From positions 1 through 36,381 of the forward strand of contig JBELMC010000019.1 of the NCBI GenBank assembly GCA_042096155.1: a DNA stretch of 36,381 bases, given 5' to 3'. A model generated the notes under the pieces. It saw only the letters and a program-made list of their open reading frames with translations. It searched no databases and was not told where the DNA came from. The translations under genes were made by a program, and so were the position numbers. How positions within the stretch are numbered: the first letter of the stretch is position 1; each line of letters starts with the position of its first letter. Source of the DNA: Dinoroseobacter sp042096155 (GTDB lineage Bacteria > Pseudomonadota > Alphaproteobacteria > Rhodobacterales > Rhodobacteraceae). Positions 16,350-24,867 of this stretch are shown here, piece after piece.

Positions 16350-17644
16350 GGCAAGCGCTTTTTCAAACGTAGAATACCAAAAACAGAAGGATCATATGGG
16401 GTGAGGGTGCGGGCGGCATGCCACAAACGCCCATTCCAGATGATCATACCAGCCGTAGATGCTGCGGCTGTCCCGCTTAGTCCATAAAGCGGCGTCAACA
16501 CGGCCAGAAGGCCAAGCGTGATCGGTGCGGTGCTCAACAGCACACGCGCGTTTTGTTGTTCATGGCCGGTCATATTCAGCACCACCCCTGCACTGCCAGC
16601 CAGCGCGTTCGCGCATTGACCGACAGACAAGATCAGTAAGGCAGGATAGGCTGTGACAAAACTTGGATCCATGATCGCGAGCAATTGTCTGCCAAACATG
16701 ATCAAGCTCAGCTCCAGGACAATTGTGCTCGCCAGCAAGAACAGCGCGATCAGCGACAATTTGCGTTGCGTGCCATCGTAATCGCCCGCAGCTGTACCGC
16801 GCGACACCATGGGCCCGACAATCATGTTCAAAGCCGCGAGCACAAAGCCCAGCATCTCGGCGCTGCGGCTGGCGGCAAAATACGCGCCGGCGCTGGTAAC
16901 CGACAGCAAAGTGCCCACCAAGAGCACATCTGCTGTCCGAAACAGGTTGCGCGATACCAAAAGCACCCAAAGATGGCGCATGCTTTCGCGCCAGGCAACC
17001 ATGTCAGTTTCTAATGCGCGAACCGGTCCCTCTATCAGCATGCGGAGTCTGTGTTGCGCTCGGTACTGCCACAAGACCATCAGGCTAAGCGCCAGACCAG
17101 AGCCTGCGAGGACAAACGCCAATGCGCCGCCTTCGGGCAAGATCAGAAATGTTGTCAGCCACCCGGTTCCCAAAATTGTGGCGCGCCAGAATATATCTTT
17201 AGGCATCAGCGCCCCAAATGTGGTGCCATAACTGCGCAGCACTGCGCCGAGGATATCGGTCAGCACAAAGGCGGGAAACACCAATATCGCAGCGAGTGCG
17301 TAGGCCAGCGGTCTGTCGGTCAATTCAGGCCATATCGCAAGGATCACACAGACCCCAAGAACAGCGCTCAGGCAGAACCATCCCACAAGGCGAAGTGTCA
17401 CCTGTACCAGCCCCTCGGCCAATGCGGGCGTCTTTTGTGCCCGGTATATGCCTAAAAAGCGTATAATCCCGACATCTGCACCCAGCTTGACGATCACGGC
17501 TGCCAGCGTGATCCCCGATAAAATAAGCGTGAAATGGCCATAATCGGTTGGCCCCAGCCACCGGGCCATGAACACCACAACCCCATAGGCAAGCGCCGCC
17601 GCTGCAAGGCGAATGCCGACAACGCTGATCCCTTTTGACATCAT
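16346..17644 (-). CDS. wzx: Wzx-like polysaccharide flippase
   Basis: A 432-residue membrane protein of the MOP/polysaccharide biosynthesis flippase superfamily, with about 12 hydrophobic segments spread over the whole length. The N-terminal portion (VVFMARWLGPTDYGHFTLIL near residues 22-41) is the classic start of such flippases. Its role would be to move the lipid-linked repeat unit to the periplasmic face. It overlaps the Wzy-like gene upstream (ATGA) and the sulfotransferase downstream, which supports one transcript. Two adjacent ATG codons occur at 17644 and 17641. Confidence 0.88.
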   Translation of the reverse strand: MMSKGISVVGIRLAAAALAYGVVVFMARWLGPTDYGHFTLILSGITLAAVIVKLGADVGIIRFLGIYRAQKTPALAEGLVQVTLRLVGWFCLSAVLGVCVILAIWPELTDRPLAYALAAILVFPAFVLTDILGAVLRSYGTTFGALMPKDIFWRATILGTGWLTTFLILPEGGALAFVLAGSGLALSLMVLWQYRAQHRLRMLIEGPVRALETDMVAWRESMRHLWVLLVSRNLFRTADVLLVGTLLSVTSAGAYFAASRSAEMLGFVLAALNMIVGPMVSRGTAAGDYDGTQRKLSLIALFLLASTIVLELSLIMFGRQLLAIMDPSFVTAYPALLILSVGQCANALAGSAGVVLNMTGHEQQNARVLLSTAPITLGLLAVLTPLYGLSGTAAASTAGMIIWNGRLWHAARTLTPYDPSVFGILRLKKRLP

Positions 17645-18987
17645 CGCGTCGGTCTCGCAGACGATAGGCCTTCAGGGCGGGTTTGCGTCTGTTGTTCGAT
17701 TTGATGCCGGACGGCAAATCCAAATGCGATCAGCACCATCAGGTATCCGATTTGATTGTCACGGAACAAAACAACCTCGAACGGTGATCGGATAAGATGG
17801 ACAAAAAAGAGCAGAAACAAGAAAGACGATTGCCAGGTTTTGCCATCGGTCACGATAAGCTGACCGATAAGCCGCAGCAATCCAATGATCATCAAGACCA
17901 GGCCGACGAGGCCAAAGCGTAGCAAAGTTTCAATATACAGGTTGTGACTGTGGGGCGGGCGATAATTGGCAAATGTATCGATTGTACCGAAAAAACCGCC
18001 CCAGATAGAACTGGCCCCATATCCCAAAAGGGGACGCTGCGCGATCATATCAAACGCATGGGACCAGATCAGCGTTCGACCTGACAAGGTCAGATCTTTT
18101 CCTAGAAAAGAGACCGCCGCATCGATCGCAAGAGGAACACTGACCAAACATAATGCGGTGGCGAATGCCGCCAATATAAACCATTTCAAACGAGACGTGG
18201 CTGTGGATCTCAACCCGCGCCACGTCACGAACAAAGCGATGGTCACGCTCACGGCAACATTTTTTGACGCGGAATCCGAGAGCACCAGGCCCATCATGCA
18301 CGCCGAGATGAAAACCACCTGGAGCCGCTGAAAAGGCCCCTCGCGTGAGGCCAAAGCACATAGCAAGCCCATGGCGGCCAGCTCGGCATAGCGGTTTTTA
18401 TGCGAGAACACGCCTTGTGGTTTGTTTGCCAGGTTCGAGAATTCTTCGGTTTGCATGCGGCCCAACGCAGGGATCAAATAGACCCAGACCAAACTGAGCA
18501 ACATCAAAGCCATCAGGTTATAGGCAATATGGCGCATCGCCAGCTCTGCCGGCAGCGCGCGGACCAAGGCAATCGCTGTCAGCGTGGTCAGTGCCAACTG
18601 CAGAGAATCAATTGCAGATGCAGGGCCCCGCAGGGCCCAGACAACCGATAGGAGAGCCAACAGTGCAAAGATTAAAAACGAAAGATACGCGAATATGGCG
18701 CTGCGCCCAAAAATCCCATCAGCGGGCCGCGTCAGCAGATACAAAGCGATCAGATAGGCTGGAAGATACGATACCGAATTGAGTGTCCGCCCAAGGCTGG
18801 CGCTATTGGCTCCGACAGTTGACCCCAAGAGAAATTGTTCCAGAAAAGCGCCAGAAAAGACCACGATCACATAATGCAAGCAGATCAAGGCCAACCCATG
18901 TGACCGCTGGTCCTGAGCCAGAGGCCGCGCCGGCTGCGCAATGGCGCCATGTCGCTGGATCTGCGAGTGGGGCACAGACAGGTTCAT
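17641..18987 (-). CDS. O-antigen ligase/Wzy-type polymerase
   Basis: A 448-residue polytopic protein with about ten to eleven membrane segments. The family's periplasmic loop signature near residues 320-365 contains LLGYGASSIWGGFF followed by RPPHSHNLYIETLLRFGLVG. It would polymerise flipped repeat units or ligate glycan. Its position directly next to the Wzx flippase argues for Wzy polymerase. A second member of this family lies at 31720-33075. Its start overlaps the end of the small upstream gene by four bases. Confidence 0.85.
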   Translation of the reverse strand: MNLSVPHSQIQRHGAIAQPARPLAQDQRSHGLALICLHYVIVVFSGAFLEQFLLGSTVGANSASLGRTLNSVSYLPAYLIALYLLTRPADGIFGRSAIFAYLSFLIFALLALLSVVWALRGPASAIDSLQLALTTLTAIALVRALPAELAMRHIAYNLMALMLLSLVWVYLIPALGRMQTEEFSNLANKPQGVFSHKNRYAELAAMGLLCALASREGPFQRLQVVFISACMMGLVLSDSASKNVAVSVTIALFVTWRGLRSTATSRLKWFILAAFATALCLVSVPLAIDAAVSFLGKDLTLSGRTLIWSHAFDMIAQRPLLGYGASSIWGGFFGTIDTFANYRPPHSHNLYIETLLRFGLVGLVLMIIGLLRLIGQLIVTDGKTWQSSFLFLLFFVHLIRSPFEVVLFRDNQIGYLMVLIAFGFAVRHQIEQQTQTRPEGLSSARPTR

Positions 18988-19244
18988 GGGGATATGCGCT
19001 GCGGCGACCGCAGAAGGTGCCGCAACACGTTCCGCAGCCGAGAGGCTTTGTGGTCAAACAGGATCGACAGCCCAACTGCGGTCACGAATGCAACACGCAC
19101 GTTGCCAGACAGATCCGTTCGCGAAAACGCCATGCCGGTTACGGCGTAAAATTCTTTCATGGCGATTGCGTGCAAATCACCTCGATCATCGGCCCAAAAG
19201 CCAAATCCGTCACTGGGGTGTGTTGCACAGGTGCTGTTGCTCAT
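18984..19244 (-). CDS. Small hypothetical protein in polysaccharide operon
   Basis: An 86-residue protein that I do not recognise. Its ATG overlaps the stop of the beta-propeller gene and its stop overlaps the start of the Wzy-like gene, both as four-base overlaps, which is strong evidence that it is a real gene. The first half is rich in Asp, Gly and Phe; a short hydrophobic stretch (VRVAFVTAVGLSILF, about 49-63) precedes a basic tail (RLRNVLRHLLRSPQR). There is no signal peptide or clear domain. Confidence 0.65.
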   Translation of the reverse strand: MSNSTCATHPSDGFGFWADDRGDLHAIAMKEFYAVTGMAFSRTDLSGNVRVAFVTAVGLSILFDHKASRLRNVLRHLLRSPQRISP

Positions 19245-20635
19245 CGGGGGCTCTTATCGGGGGCAATATTCATCATGAACACTTGCCGGATTCCGTTTAC
19301 TGCGCCGTTAAACACGATCGCTCCCGTATCTCGGGTCCAAGCGGGATGGGGATCAATACGCAGGGTGTTTTGGGGACCCGCCTGGTGGGGCTTGGCGCTG
19401 ATCCGGACCAGTTCAGTTTCCTGGCCGGACGAAATTTTGATCCATCGCAGGGGTACGGTTGCATCTTGATAGGCGCTGCACTCGCGCAGATAGGCGTCTG
19501 TCAGCACATGGGTTTGGGCAGGGTTCAAACTGGGATGACCAGAGCCAGGCCGCCCCAGCGCCAGGATATGCCGAGCGTGGCCATCAAAGCGAAACCGGGT
19601 CAGATGTACCGCATCTACATCTGAAAAATAGCGCAGCCCCAAACGCCGTGTCAGGGACAGTCTGTTGGTCAGTTTCTGCAAGATCCGTTTGGCGCGGACA
19701 TGACGTCGCGGGATCGCTGGATTGCGTAAGTTCATGATGATCGTATCGCCATCGGGGCACCAGTTGGGATGATGTCCCCCCTGCCACGCGTCAAAGTCAA
19801 TCGCCATATGCAAGTCAGTGCCGTCAGCGGCCATTGTTACAAGACAGCTCTTGGACAGTGCCTTGCCTTGATTGTGTGCGACCCAGCGCAGCACCACCAT
19901 CAACCGCGTGCCTTGCAGGTTCCATTTGGTGTGAAACGTATAAAGCCCTCCGGTCTTGGGGTCGATCTGCCGAAATGTGCCCGGCAACCTGCGAACGATC
20001 TCGGCAAGGCTGATCAGCAGTCGTGTTGACCCGCTTGTGATATCCGTCACAAACACGCCGTCGTCTTCGGGAAAGCCGGTATTGCGTGGCTGAAGGTTTT
20101 TGGGCAGCACAACCCCGTAGCCGGGCTGCACCTGTGCGATACGCCTAAGACACGGAGACACGATGTAACCGTTGACTGGGTTTGCCATGTAGACTGTCCC
20201 CTCCAAAGCCCGCTCAATTCCGCGTTTTGGATCCACACAGACGCCAAACGGTTTCCAATCCTCAACGCCGTTGGCCTGTGCAAATACACGGGCTTGCGGG
20301 TCAGCATCAGTGGGGGTTGCCATGCGATTGAACAGCACCTCGCTATCGCTTTGTCCCCATTGCACCTGGGCGCCCAATTGGGTGTCCCAGGCACAGGTTG
20401 GGCTGCGCCAGATCACTTGGCCTGTCGCCCATTCTGACACGATGACCTGTCCGCTCTCGCCCGGGGTTGGGGGCCGTTGATCTTGGGCAAAACGGAACAA
20501 GGCCACCAACCGTCCCGAGGGGCTGAGTGGCGAGGTATCAAAAAACCTATGGATGGTAGGCTGGTCTGCTTGGCTGAGCCGTTGCAAGGGGGCGATGCTA
20601 TGCTCAGGGGGGCGCAAAGCGATATACTCAGTCAT
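19241..20635 (-). CDS. Beta-propeller protein of unknown function
   Basis: A 464-residue soluble-looking protein with repeated blade-like units typical of TolB/PD40-type propellers: SPSGRLVALFRFA, WNLQGTRLMVVLRW, HHPNWCPDGDTIIMNLRN, GHPSLNPAQTHVLT and DPHPAWTRDTGAIVFNG. Oligogalacturonate-lyase-like propellers share this spacing, so carbohydrate binding or lyase activity is conceivable but not shown. No signal peptide is visible, suggesting a cytoplasmic location. The start ATG 20635 overlaps the PssE-like stop; an in-frame ATG at 20668 would overlap further. It lies within the sugar-polymer operon, which implies a link to repeat-unit synthesis. Confidence 0.75.
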   Translation of the reverse strand: MTEYIALRPPEHSIAPLQRLSQADQPTIHRFFDTSPLSPSGRLVALFRFAQDQRPPTPGESGQVIVSEWATGQVIWRSPTCAWDTQLGAQVQWGQSDSEVLFNRMATPTDADPQARVFAQANGVEDWKPFGVCVDPKRGIERALEGTVYMANPVNGYIVSPCLRRIAQVQPGYGVVLPKNLQPRNTGFPEDDGVFVTDITSGSTRLLISLAEIVRRLPGTFRQIDPKTGGLYTFHTKWNLQGTRLMVVLRWVAHNQGKALSKSCLVTMAADGTDLHMAIDFDAWQGGHHPNWCPDGDTIIMNLRNPAIPRRHVRAKRILQKLTNRLSLTRRLGLRYFSDVDAVHLTRFRFDGHARHILALGRPGSGHPSLNPAQTHVLTDAYLRECSAYQDATVPLRWIKISSGQETELVRISAKPHQAGPQNTLRIDPHPAWTRDTGAIVFNGAVNGIRQVFMMNIAPDKSPR

Positions 20636-21113
20636 AGCCAAGCGCCTTCCGGGCTTGTTGTGTGACATAGTCTTGAAGCGCTTTGCGCTGGGGGGTCAGA
20701 TTGCTCTTGGCCGGACGCAAGTCCGTGCGGGACAAGACAGCGCCAAGCTCTTTGGAATCCTGTACAACATAGATCCCTTCGTTATCCTTCAGCATGTTCA
20801 CAGTGGCCAGTTGATGCTCGTTGCGATGCTCGCCCAAACTGGCGCGTCGCGGCATGACAATCAGCGGTTTCTGCCCCGCAATTGCCATCAAAACCGTACC
20901 AATCCCGGCATGGCTGATGATCAGATCCGCCCGCCCAAAAATCTCACCATAGTGTTGGGGCGTCAGAAACACGTGGGTCTCTATTCGGTCCGAATGCCAG
21001 TGCGGATCTGCAGTTTGTGCAATGATTTCAGTGGTCAGTTTAGAGGCAACGGATTCAAGGCTGTCAAACATACGCCGAAAGGGCAATTGTGTGCCTACGG
21101 TTGCGAAAATCAT
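20628..21113 (-). CDS. PssE/Alg13-like catalytic glycosyltransferase subunit
   Basis: About 161 residues, beginning MIFATVGTQLPFRRM, the start of the C-terminal (donor) half of a GT28-type enzyme as in Alg13, MurG and rhizobial PssE. The donor site shows ADLIISHAGIGTVLMAIAG then PLIVMPRRASLGEHRNEHQ. It needs the membrane subunit encoded just upstream to form one active enzyme. Rhizobial PssDE is a glucuronosyl transferase, so uronic acid transfer is a reasonable guess. The start at 21113 overlaps the upstream stop as ATGA; a longer frame from 21164 has no support. Confidence 0.87.
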   Translation of the reverse strand: MIFATVGTQLPFRRMFDSLESVASKLTTEIIAQTADPHWHSDRIETHVFLTPQHYGEIFGRADLIISHAGIGTVLMAIAGQKPLIVMPRRASLGEHRNEHQLATVNMLKDNEGIYVVQDSKELGAVLSRTDLRPAKSNLTPQRKALQDYVTQQARKALGYD

Positions 21114-21628
21114 AAGATACGCCCTTGAAAGCCAACGCCTTCTTGAGCGGCGACGTGCTCCCATTGTGAGACAGTGGTATGGGCGATGCGACGGGCCAAT
21201 TTGCCTGAGGCGGACAGCACTTCCGCATTGGCAACAGAATCAATCCAGAGCGTTTGCACACCAAACAACCGCGCAATGGCAATGCCCACCAATCCCGGCA
21301 AGGCACCGGTTGAGATGACCAACGCCGGTCGCAGCCTTGGCCACATCCAGATCATACGCGCTGTACAGGCCAGAATACGCATAGGCTCATTGCGGTTACA
21401 ATCGGGCACCAGCAATACTTGGGCATTGGGATGTGGCGGGCACAAACCAGCTTGCGTGCTAATATAGATGATCGGTAAATCACCAAGCCCTTCGGTGATT
21501 TTTCCCAGCTGATGCCAATGGCCGCCGGTCGACGCGATGGCTACGATCTGTTTATGGGCCCGCATATGGGGAGCTGTGGACGGCAGAAAAAAACGCGAAG
21601 CAAAACGCCTTTTTAAGAAGCTATTCAT
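21110..21628 (-). CDS. PssD/Alg14-like membrane glycosyltransferase subunit
   Basis: A 172-residue partner of the PssE-like protein, corresponding to the N-terminal acceptor half of a GT28 enzyme. Characteristic parts are VAIASTGGHWHQL near residues 29-41 (the GGH loop), a hydrophobic segment, and PALVISTGALPGLVGIAIAR near 101-120, then TLWIDSVANA. Alg14-type proteins anchor the catalytic subunit at the membrane. It is the first gene of the eight-gene chain running to 14473. The start is uncertain: 21628 has no clear ribosome binding site, and an in-frame ATG at 21565 is also possible. Confidence 0.87.
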   Translation of the reverse strand: MNSFLKRRFASRFFLPSTAPHMRAHKQIVAIASTGGHWHQLGKITEGLGDLPIIYISTQAGLCPPHPNAQVLLVPDCNRNEPMRILACTARMIWMWPRLRPALVISTGALPGLVGIAIARLFGVQTLWIDSVANAEVLSASGKLARRIAHTTVSQWEHVAAQEGVGFQGRIL

Positions 21629-21665
21629 TGAATGCGTAATTTATGGCTCAGAAATGCGGGCTGGG

Positions 21666-21694
21666 CAACAAGACTTGCGATATCTTGTTGTTTT
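21666..21694 (+). terminator. Hairpin between spike-like gene and polysaccharide operon
   Basis: CAACAAGA-(9 bases)-TCTTGTTG is a perfect 8-bp inverted repeat, followed on the plus strand by TTTT. It would work as an intrinsic terminator for rightward transcription, although both flanking genes are on the minus strand. In the minus direction it lacks a T run and may instead be an mRNA structure or operator in the leader of the operon. Confidence 0.4.
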
Positions 21695-21722
21695 GCATCA
21701 CAGCCAAGAAAGCTTTTCGCAC

Positions 21723-22640
21723 TTAGGAGCGGTGAGCTGTCAATTTAACAAGTATCTGTTCTGAAGGCGCCAGGGTATATCCCGGCGTCAGATCACATCC
21801 TGTCAGCGTTTGAACAGTGCCATTTTCATAAGTGGCCGTCAGATCATACAGACCGGTCATTCCCTGGATATGGAGGCTTTCTGCCCCACGATTCTGAGGT
21901 AAGGCAAGCGACGGGATATAGCTCGACGGAGCCCCTGTTTCCAATTGCATGGCGATTAGAATGATGCTTTCGCCGACCGTTGTGCTGTGGGGGCCGAGCC
22001 CAACCTTGTAAGTGTCTGAATAAAGTGCGTCGAACTGGATGATCAGCCGAATTGTGCCGTCATATAAGGTGTCATTTTGTAGGATCGTCAATGTGCCGGC
22101 CGACGCGCTCGACTGAGACCAATTGCCAATTGTGCCTTGCAATGTGGCTTGATATCCCGAAGCGGAGCTGCGCATTGTGATCCGGCCTGTGCTGGAACTG
22201 CCAGGTCGAAAAAATACTGTCAAATAATAGGGGTGCCCAACATCAACCTGGCATATACTGGAGTTCAGGCGGTGAAAGGATTTTCCCTTTGACATGATCT
22301 CGACCCCATCGAAGCGGCCAAGCGCAGCCAAAGACAATGCCGATGTCGTCGCCCCACTTACGCTCCAACGATCTTCATCCGCAGTGCTGTAGGGCATAAG
22401 ATTGGTTGAAGCTTGCTCAAGATACACACCTTGCTGGGTCAAAGTAACCGGATCATAGGCCAGACGCGGTGTATTGGGCGGCGCATCATCAAGCGTCCCC
22501 GAGGGATCAAACACAGTGGCTGCCCCAGAGCGGTTGATCGTGATTTGGGGGGCGATGTATGATCCTGACACCAAGTCGAAAGATACGCGCGAGGCCCGCC
22601 TATTTTGCGCTGTGAGCGAGAGACTATTTCCAAGCATCAA
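21723..22640 (-). CDS. Phage/GTA spike- or fiber-type protein, GhsB-like
   Basis: A 305-residue protein with the layout of phage spike/fiber proteins in Rhodobacterales: DLVSGSYIAPQITINRSG, ATVFDPSGTLDDAPPNTPRL, AYDPVTLTQQGVYLEQASTN, and near residues 230-245 MQLETGAPSSYIPSLAL. The block 'asn-thr-pro-arg-leu ... tyr-asp-pro ... glu-x-x-x-thr-asn-leu' and 'QLE-G---SYIP' recur in head-spike/lectin-fold proteins. In Rhodobacter capsulatus such a protein (GhsB) and its partner GhsA form the gene transfer agent's head spikes that bind capsule. It starts within the four-base overlap with the upstream spike-base gene. No other phage gene is near. The family is well supported; the GTA role is inferred. 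Confidence 0.75.
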   Translation of the reverse strand: MMLGNSLSLTAQNRRASRVSFDLVSGSYIAPQITINRSGAATVFDPSGTLDDAPPNTPRLAYDPVTLTQQGVYLEQASTNLMPYSTADEDRWSVSGATTSALSLAALGRFDGVEIMSKGKSFHRLNSSICQVDVGHPYYLTVFFRPGSSSTGRITMRSSASGYQATLQGTIGNWSQSSASAGTLTILQNDTLYDGTIRLIIQFDALYSDTYKVGLGPHSTTVGESIILIAMQLETGAPSSYIPSLALPQNRGAESLHIQGMTGLYDLTATYENGTVQTLTGCDLTPGYTLAPSEQILVKLTAHRS

Positions 22641-22903
22641 CCCACCATGAACGCATGTAAACCCAAAGCCGTGGTGCCAGTTGCCAGAACACGCCGCACC
22701 CCGACAGGCAAAATACTATAGTCTCCGACTGCAACGGTACATGTATCACCGGCCACAGATACAAATGCCACTGTCCCCGCAGTTTCAGTGTAAAGCGCGG
22801 TCGCCACATAGGGCAAATCAGCCGCATCGTCCGGTGTGATGGCATACATAGAGCGTGCAGGATCTTGCAGGGATGCGGCGCGGGTATCGAAAGGGTTGAA
22901 CAT
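22637..22903 (-). CDS. Spike base protein, GhsA (rcc01079)-like
   Basis: An 88-residue protein whose features fit the small spike base family of Rhodobacterales gene transfer agents and phages: DPARSMYAITPDDAADLPYV, a middle ALYTETAGTVAFVSVAG block, and the C-terminal PVGVRRVLATGTTALGL. ATG 22903 is chosen because AAAGGT precedes it by about nine bases and homology starts there; a frame open to 23026 would add 41 residues of no known similarity. It overlaps the GhsB-like gene by four bases, the same order as ghsA-ghsB. An IS3 fragment lies upstream, so the promoter may have been disrupted. Confidence 0.72.
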   Translation of the reverse strand: MFNPFDTRAASLQDPARSMYAITPDDAADLPYVATALYTETAGTVAFVSVAGDTCTVAVGDYSILPVGVRRVLATGTTALGLHAFMVG

Positions 22904-23094
22904 TGGGGCATACCTTTGTGATGCGAGCAGCGCCGCGGTCCGCACTTGGACATAGAGACCACGGTCGGCTTTGCTGCTTTGGGTCATCGGAATGTAAGCG
23001 AAATACATTAACGCCTTGTTAGGCATGCGTACGGTGGTTTTGAATTGGTCGCACCTTTTCGGACAGGTTCGCAGCGATCTTATATACGATCTTG

Positions 23095-23305
23095 TCGGCC
23101 CAACCGCATGATCGAACGGCTGTGCAGGTCGTTGAAGTATGACTGCGTCTATCTGAATGCCTTTGAGACCGGTTCAGACATGCGGGCGGGTATCGGCAAA
23201 TGGCTGACCGGCTACAACTCAGAGCGGCCCCATTCGACGCAGGGCATATTGACCCCCGATGAAGCCTATGCCAGCAAAAACCAACCCATGAGATTAGCCG
23301 CCTGA
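23095..23305 (+). pseudogene. IS3-family transposase OrfB, C-terminal fragment
   Basis: The frame reads RPNRMIERLCRSLKYDCVYL, FETGSDMRAGIGKWLTGYN and SERPHSTQGILTPDEAY before a stop at 23303-23305. This is the end of the IS3-family integrase catalytic domain, including the final catalytic Glu region (IERLCRSLKY). Everything 5' of about 23090 is missing. The IS right end should fall in 23306-23365. It is not obviously from the same IS as the orfA fragment at 1243-1469. Confidence 0.85.
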
Positions 23306-23385
23306 AATGAAACCCTGATCCACCTTAACAAGGCTGCAAACTGGTCAAAAACTAGGCCCCCCTCTCCTCGAGGCGAATTGGAAAC

Positions 23386-24678
23386 ATGAGTAAAATTGAT
23401 TTTGAAAAATCAAGCACAGTTCCAAACCTGGCGGAAGCGACGGGTGTCTGGTGGAAAATCGGGGTTTTGTCATTTGGTGGACCAGCTGCGCAAATCGCAT
23501 TGATGCATAAGGAAATTGTAGAAGACCGTGGGTGGCTTTCGGAACAACAATATCTGAATGCCCTTAGCTTATGTATGTTGTTACCCGGACCAGAGGCAAT
23601 GCAGATGGCCACCTATGCGGGATGGCGTCTGCAGGGTATCTGGGGCGGATTGATGGCTGGGCTGTTATTCGTTTTGCCCGGCGCAGCTGTCATCATGATG
23701 TTTGCGACAATTTACAGTTTTTTTGGTGACGTGCCACTGCTCAGCGCATTCTTCTATGGAATTAAGGCAGCTGTCTTGATCATTGTTTTGGAAGCGCTGA
23801 TACGTGTTTCGAAAAAAGCTCTTACAGAAAAGGCGCATTGGATCGTATCAGGCCTCGCTTTTTCGGGAATTTTCTTTCTCTCCATCCCTTATCCGATCAT
23901 CGTTGCACTTGCCGCATTTTGGGGATGGGTCAGCGGAGGCAGCGACAAAGCGACAGCTGCTGCCAATATTGCATTGGTTCCAATGGGCCAAACATTCAGA
24001 ACGATCCTGGTCTGGCTGGCCATCTGGGCATCGCCATTCTTTGTATTGTGGGCTTCGGGCGCCAACCAAATCCTTACCGAAATCGGCGTCTTCTTTTCTA
24101 TGCTTGCAGTTGTAACTTTCGGCGGCGCCTACGCCGTTCTTGCCTACATGGCACAAGACGTGGTGACGCAATTGGGCTGGCTGTCGGCAGGCGAGATGAT
24201 CGACGCTTTGGGCCTGGCCGAGACGACACCCGGCCCGCTTATCCTTGTTACTCAATTCGTTGGTTTTGTTGCGGGGTTCAAAGAAGGTGGTATGCTCTTG
24301 GCGTTGGTTGCCGCATTTATGGCGCTCTGGGTGACTTTTATCCCTTGTTTTTTATGGATATTCGCGGGGGCCCCTTATATTGAATGGATATCGAACCAAC
24401 CCAAGTTGCGGGGCGCACTTGCAGCGATCACAGCCGCCGTAGTCGGTGTCATCCTGAATTTGTCCATCTGGTTCGGACTTCACGTGCTGTTTGCCGACGT
24501 TCAAAAAGAACAATGGGGCTTGTTGATCTTTTGGCTGCCGACTGTCTCATCTATTGAATGGTTGGCATTGGGTCTTTTTGCCTTAAGCGGCATTTTGGTG
24601 TTTCAATTTCGCTGGAACATCATAAAAATATTGCTGCTTTCTTCATTGCTCAGCAGCAGCATAGGTTTTTTCTTTTAG
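23386..24678 (+). CDS. chrA: Chromate transporter ChrA
   Basis: A 430-residue membrane protein of the CHR family that exports chromate. It shows the internal duplication typical of long-chain ChrA. The first half begins GVWWKIGVLSFGGPAAQIAL then LSLCMLLPGPEAMQMATYAG. The second half repeats this as VTFGGAYAVLAYMAQDVV and LGLAETTPGPLILVTQFVG. About ten to twelve hydrophobic segments are present. It starts 80 bases after the IS3 fragment and has no regulatory chrB beside it. Its base composition looks more A+T-rich than the neighbours by eye, so it is probably cargo acquired with mobile DNA. It has no evident link to the polysaccharide genes. Confidence 0.92.
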   Translation: MSKIDFEKSSTVPNLAEATGVWWKIGVLSFGGPAAQIALMHKEIVEDRGWLSEQQYLNALSLCMLLPGPEAMQMATYAGWRLQGIWGGLMAGLLFVLPGAAVIMMFATIYSFFGDVPLLSAFFYGIKAAVLIIVLEALIRVSKKALTEKAHWIVSGLAFSGIFFLSIPYPIIVALAAFWGWVSGGSDKATAAANIALVPMGQTFRTILVWLAIWASPFFVLWASGANQILTEIGVFFSMLAVVTFGGAYAVLAYMAQDVVTQLGWLSAGEMIDALGLAETTPGPLILVTQFVGFVAGFKEGGMLLALVAAFMALWVTFIPCFLWIFAGAPYIEWISNQPKLRGALAAITAAVVGVILNLSIWFGLHVLFADVQKEQWGLLIFWLPTVSSIEWLALGLFALSGILVFQFRWNIIKILLLSSLLSSSIGFFF

Positions 24679-24867
24679 ACTTCAGACAAAACCCTGACTG
24701 CTCTGTTGTGCATTCCGCCTCACCCCCCCGGCGCGTGAGGCCGCCAAATGACAGATACGCTCGGTTCAAATGATGCTTGACCGCGCGTAAGTGCAGGCAT
24801 CTTTGAAATGGGCCAGTGCATATGTCCCTATCATTTTGTATGCAAAACAATAGGGTCGATCTGGGTC
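24679..24867. other. Gap between convergent chrA and SDR genes
   Basis: The 189 bases contain no recognisable gene. A run of seven C at 24723-24731 is notable. No clear terminator hairpin was found. Confidence 0.5.

Noticed and set aside
18783..19624. Two overlapping plus-strand frames of about 228 codons
   Set aside because: They run antisense to three minus-strand genes joined by four-base overlaps, and show no domain.
21723..22903. Remnant of a tailed prophage
   Set aside because: No capsid, portal, terminase or tail gene is present in the window; only the spike pair is seen.
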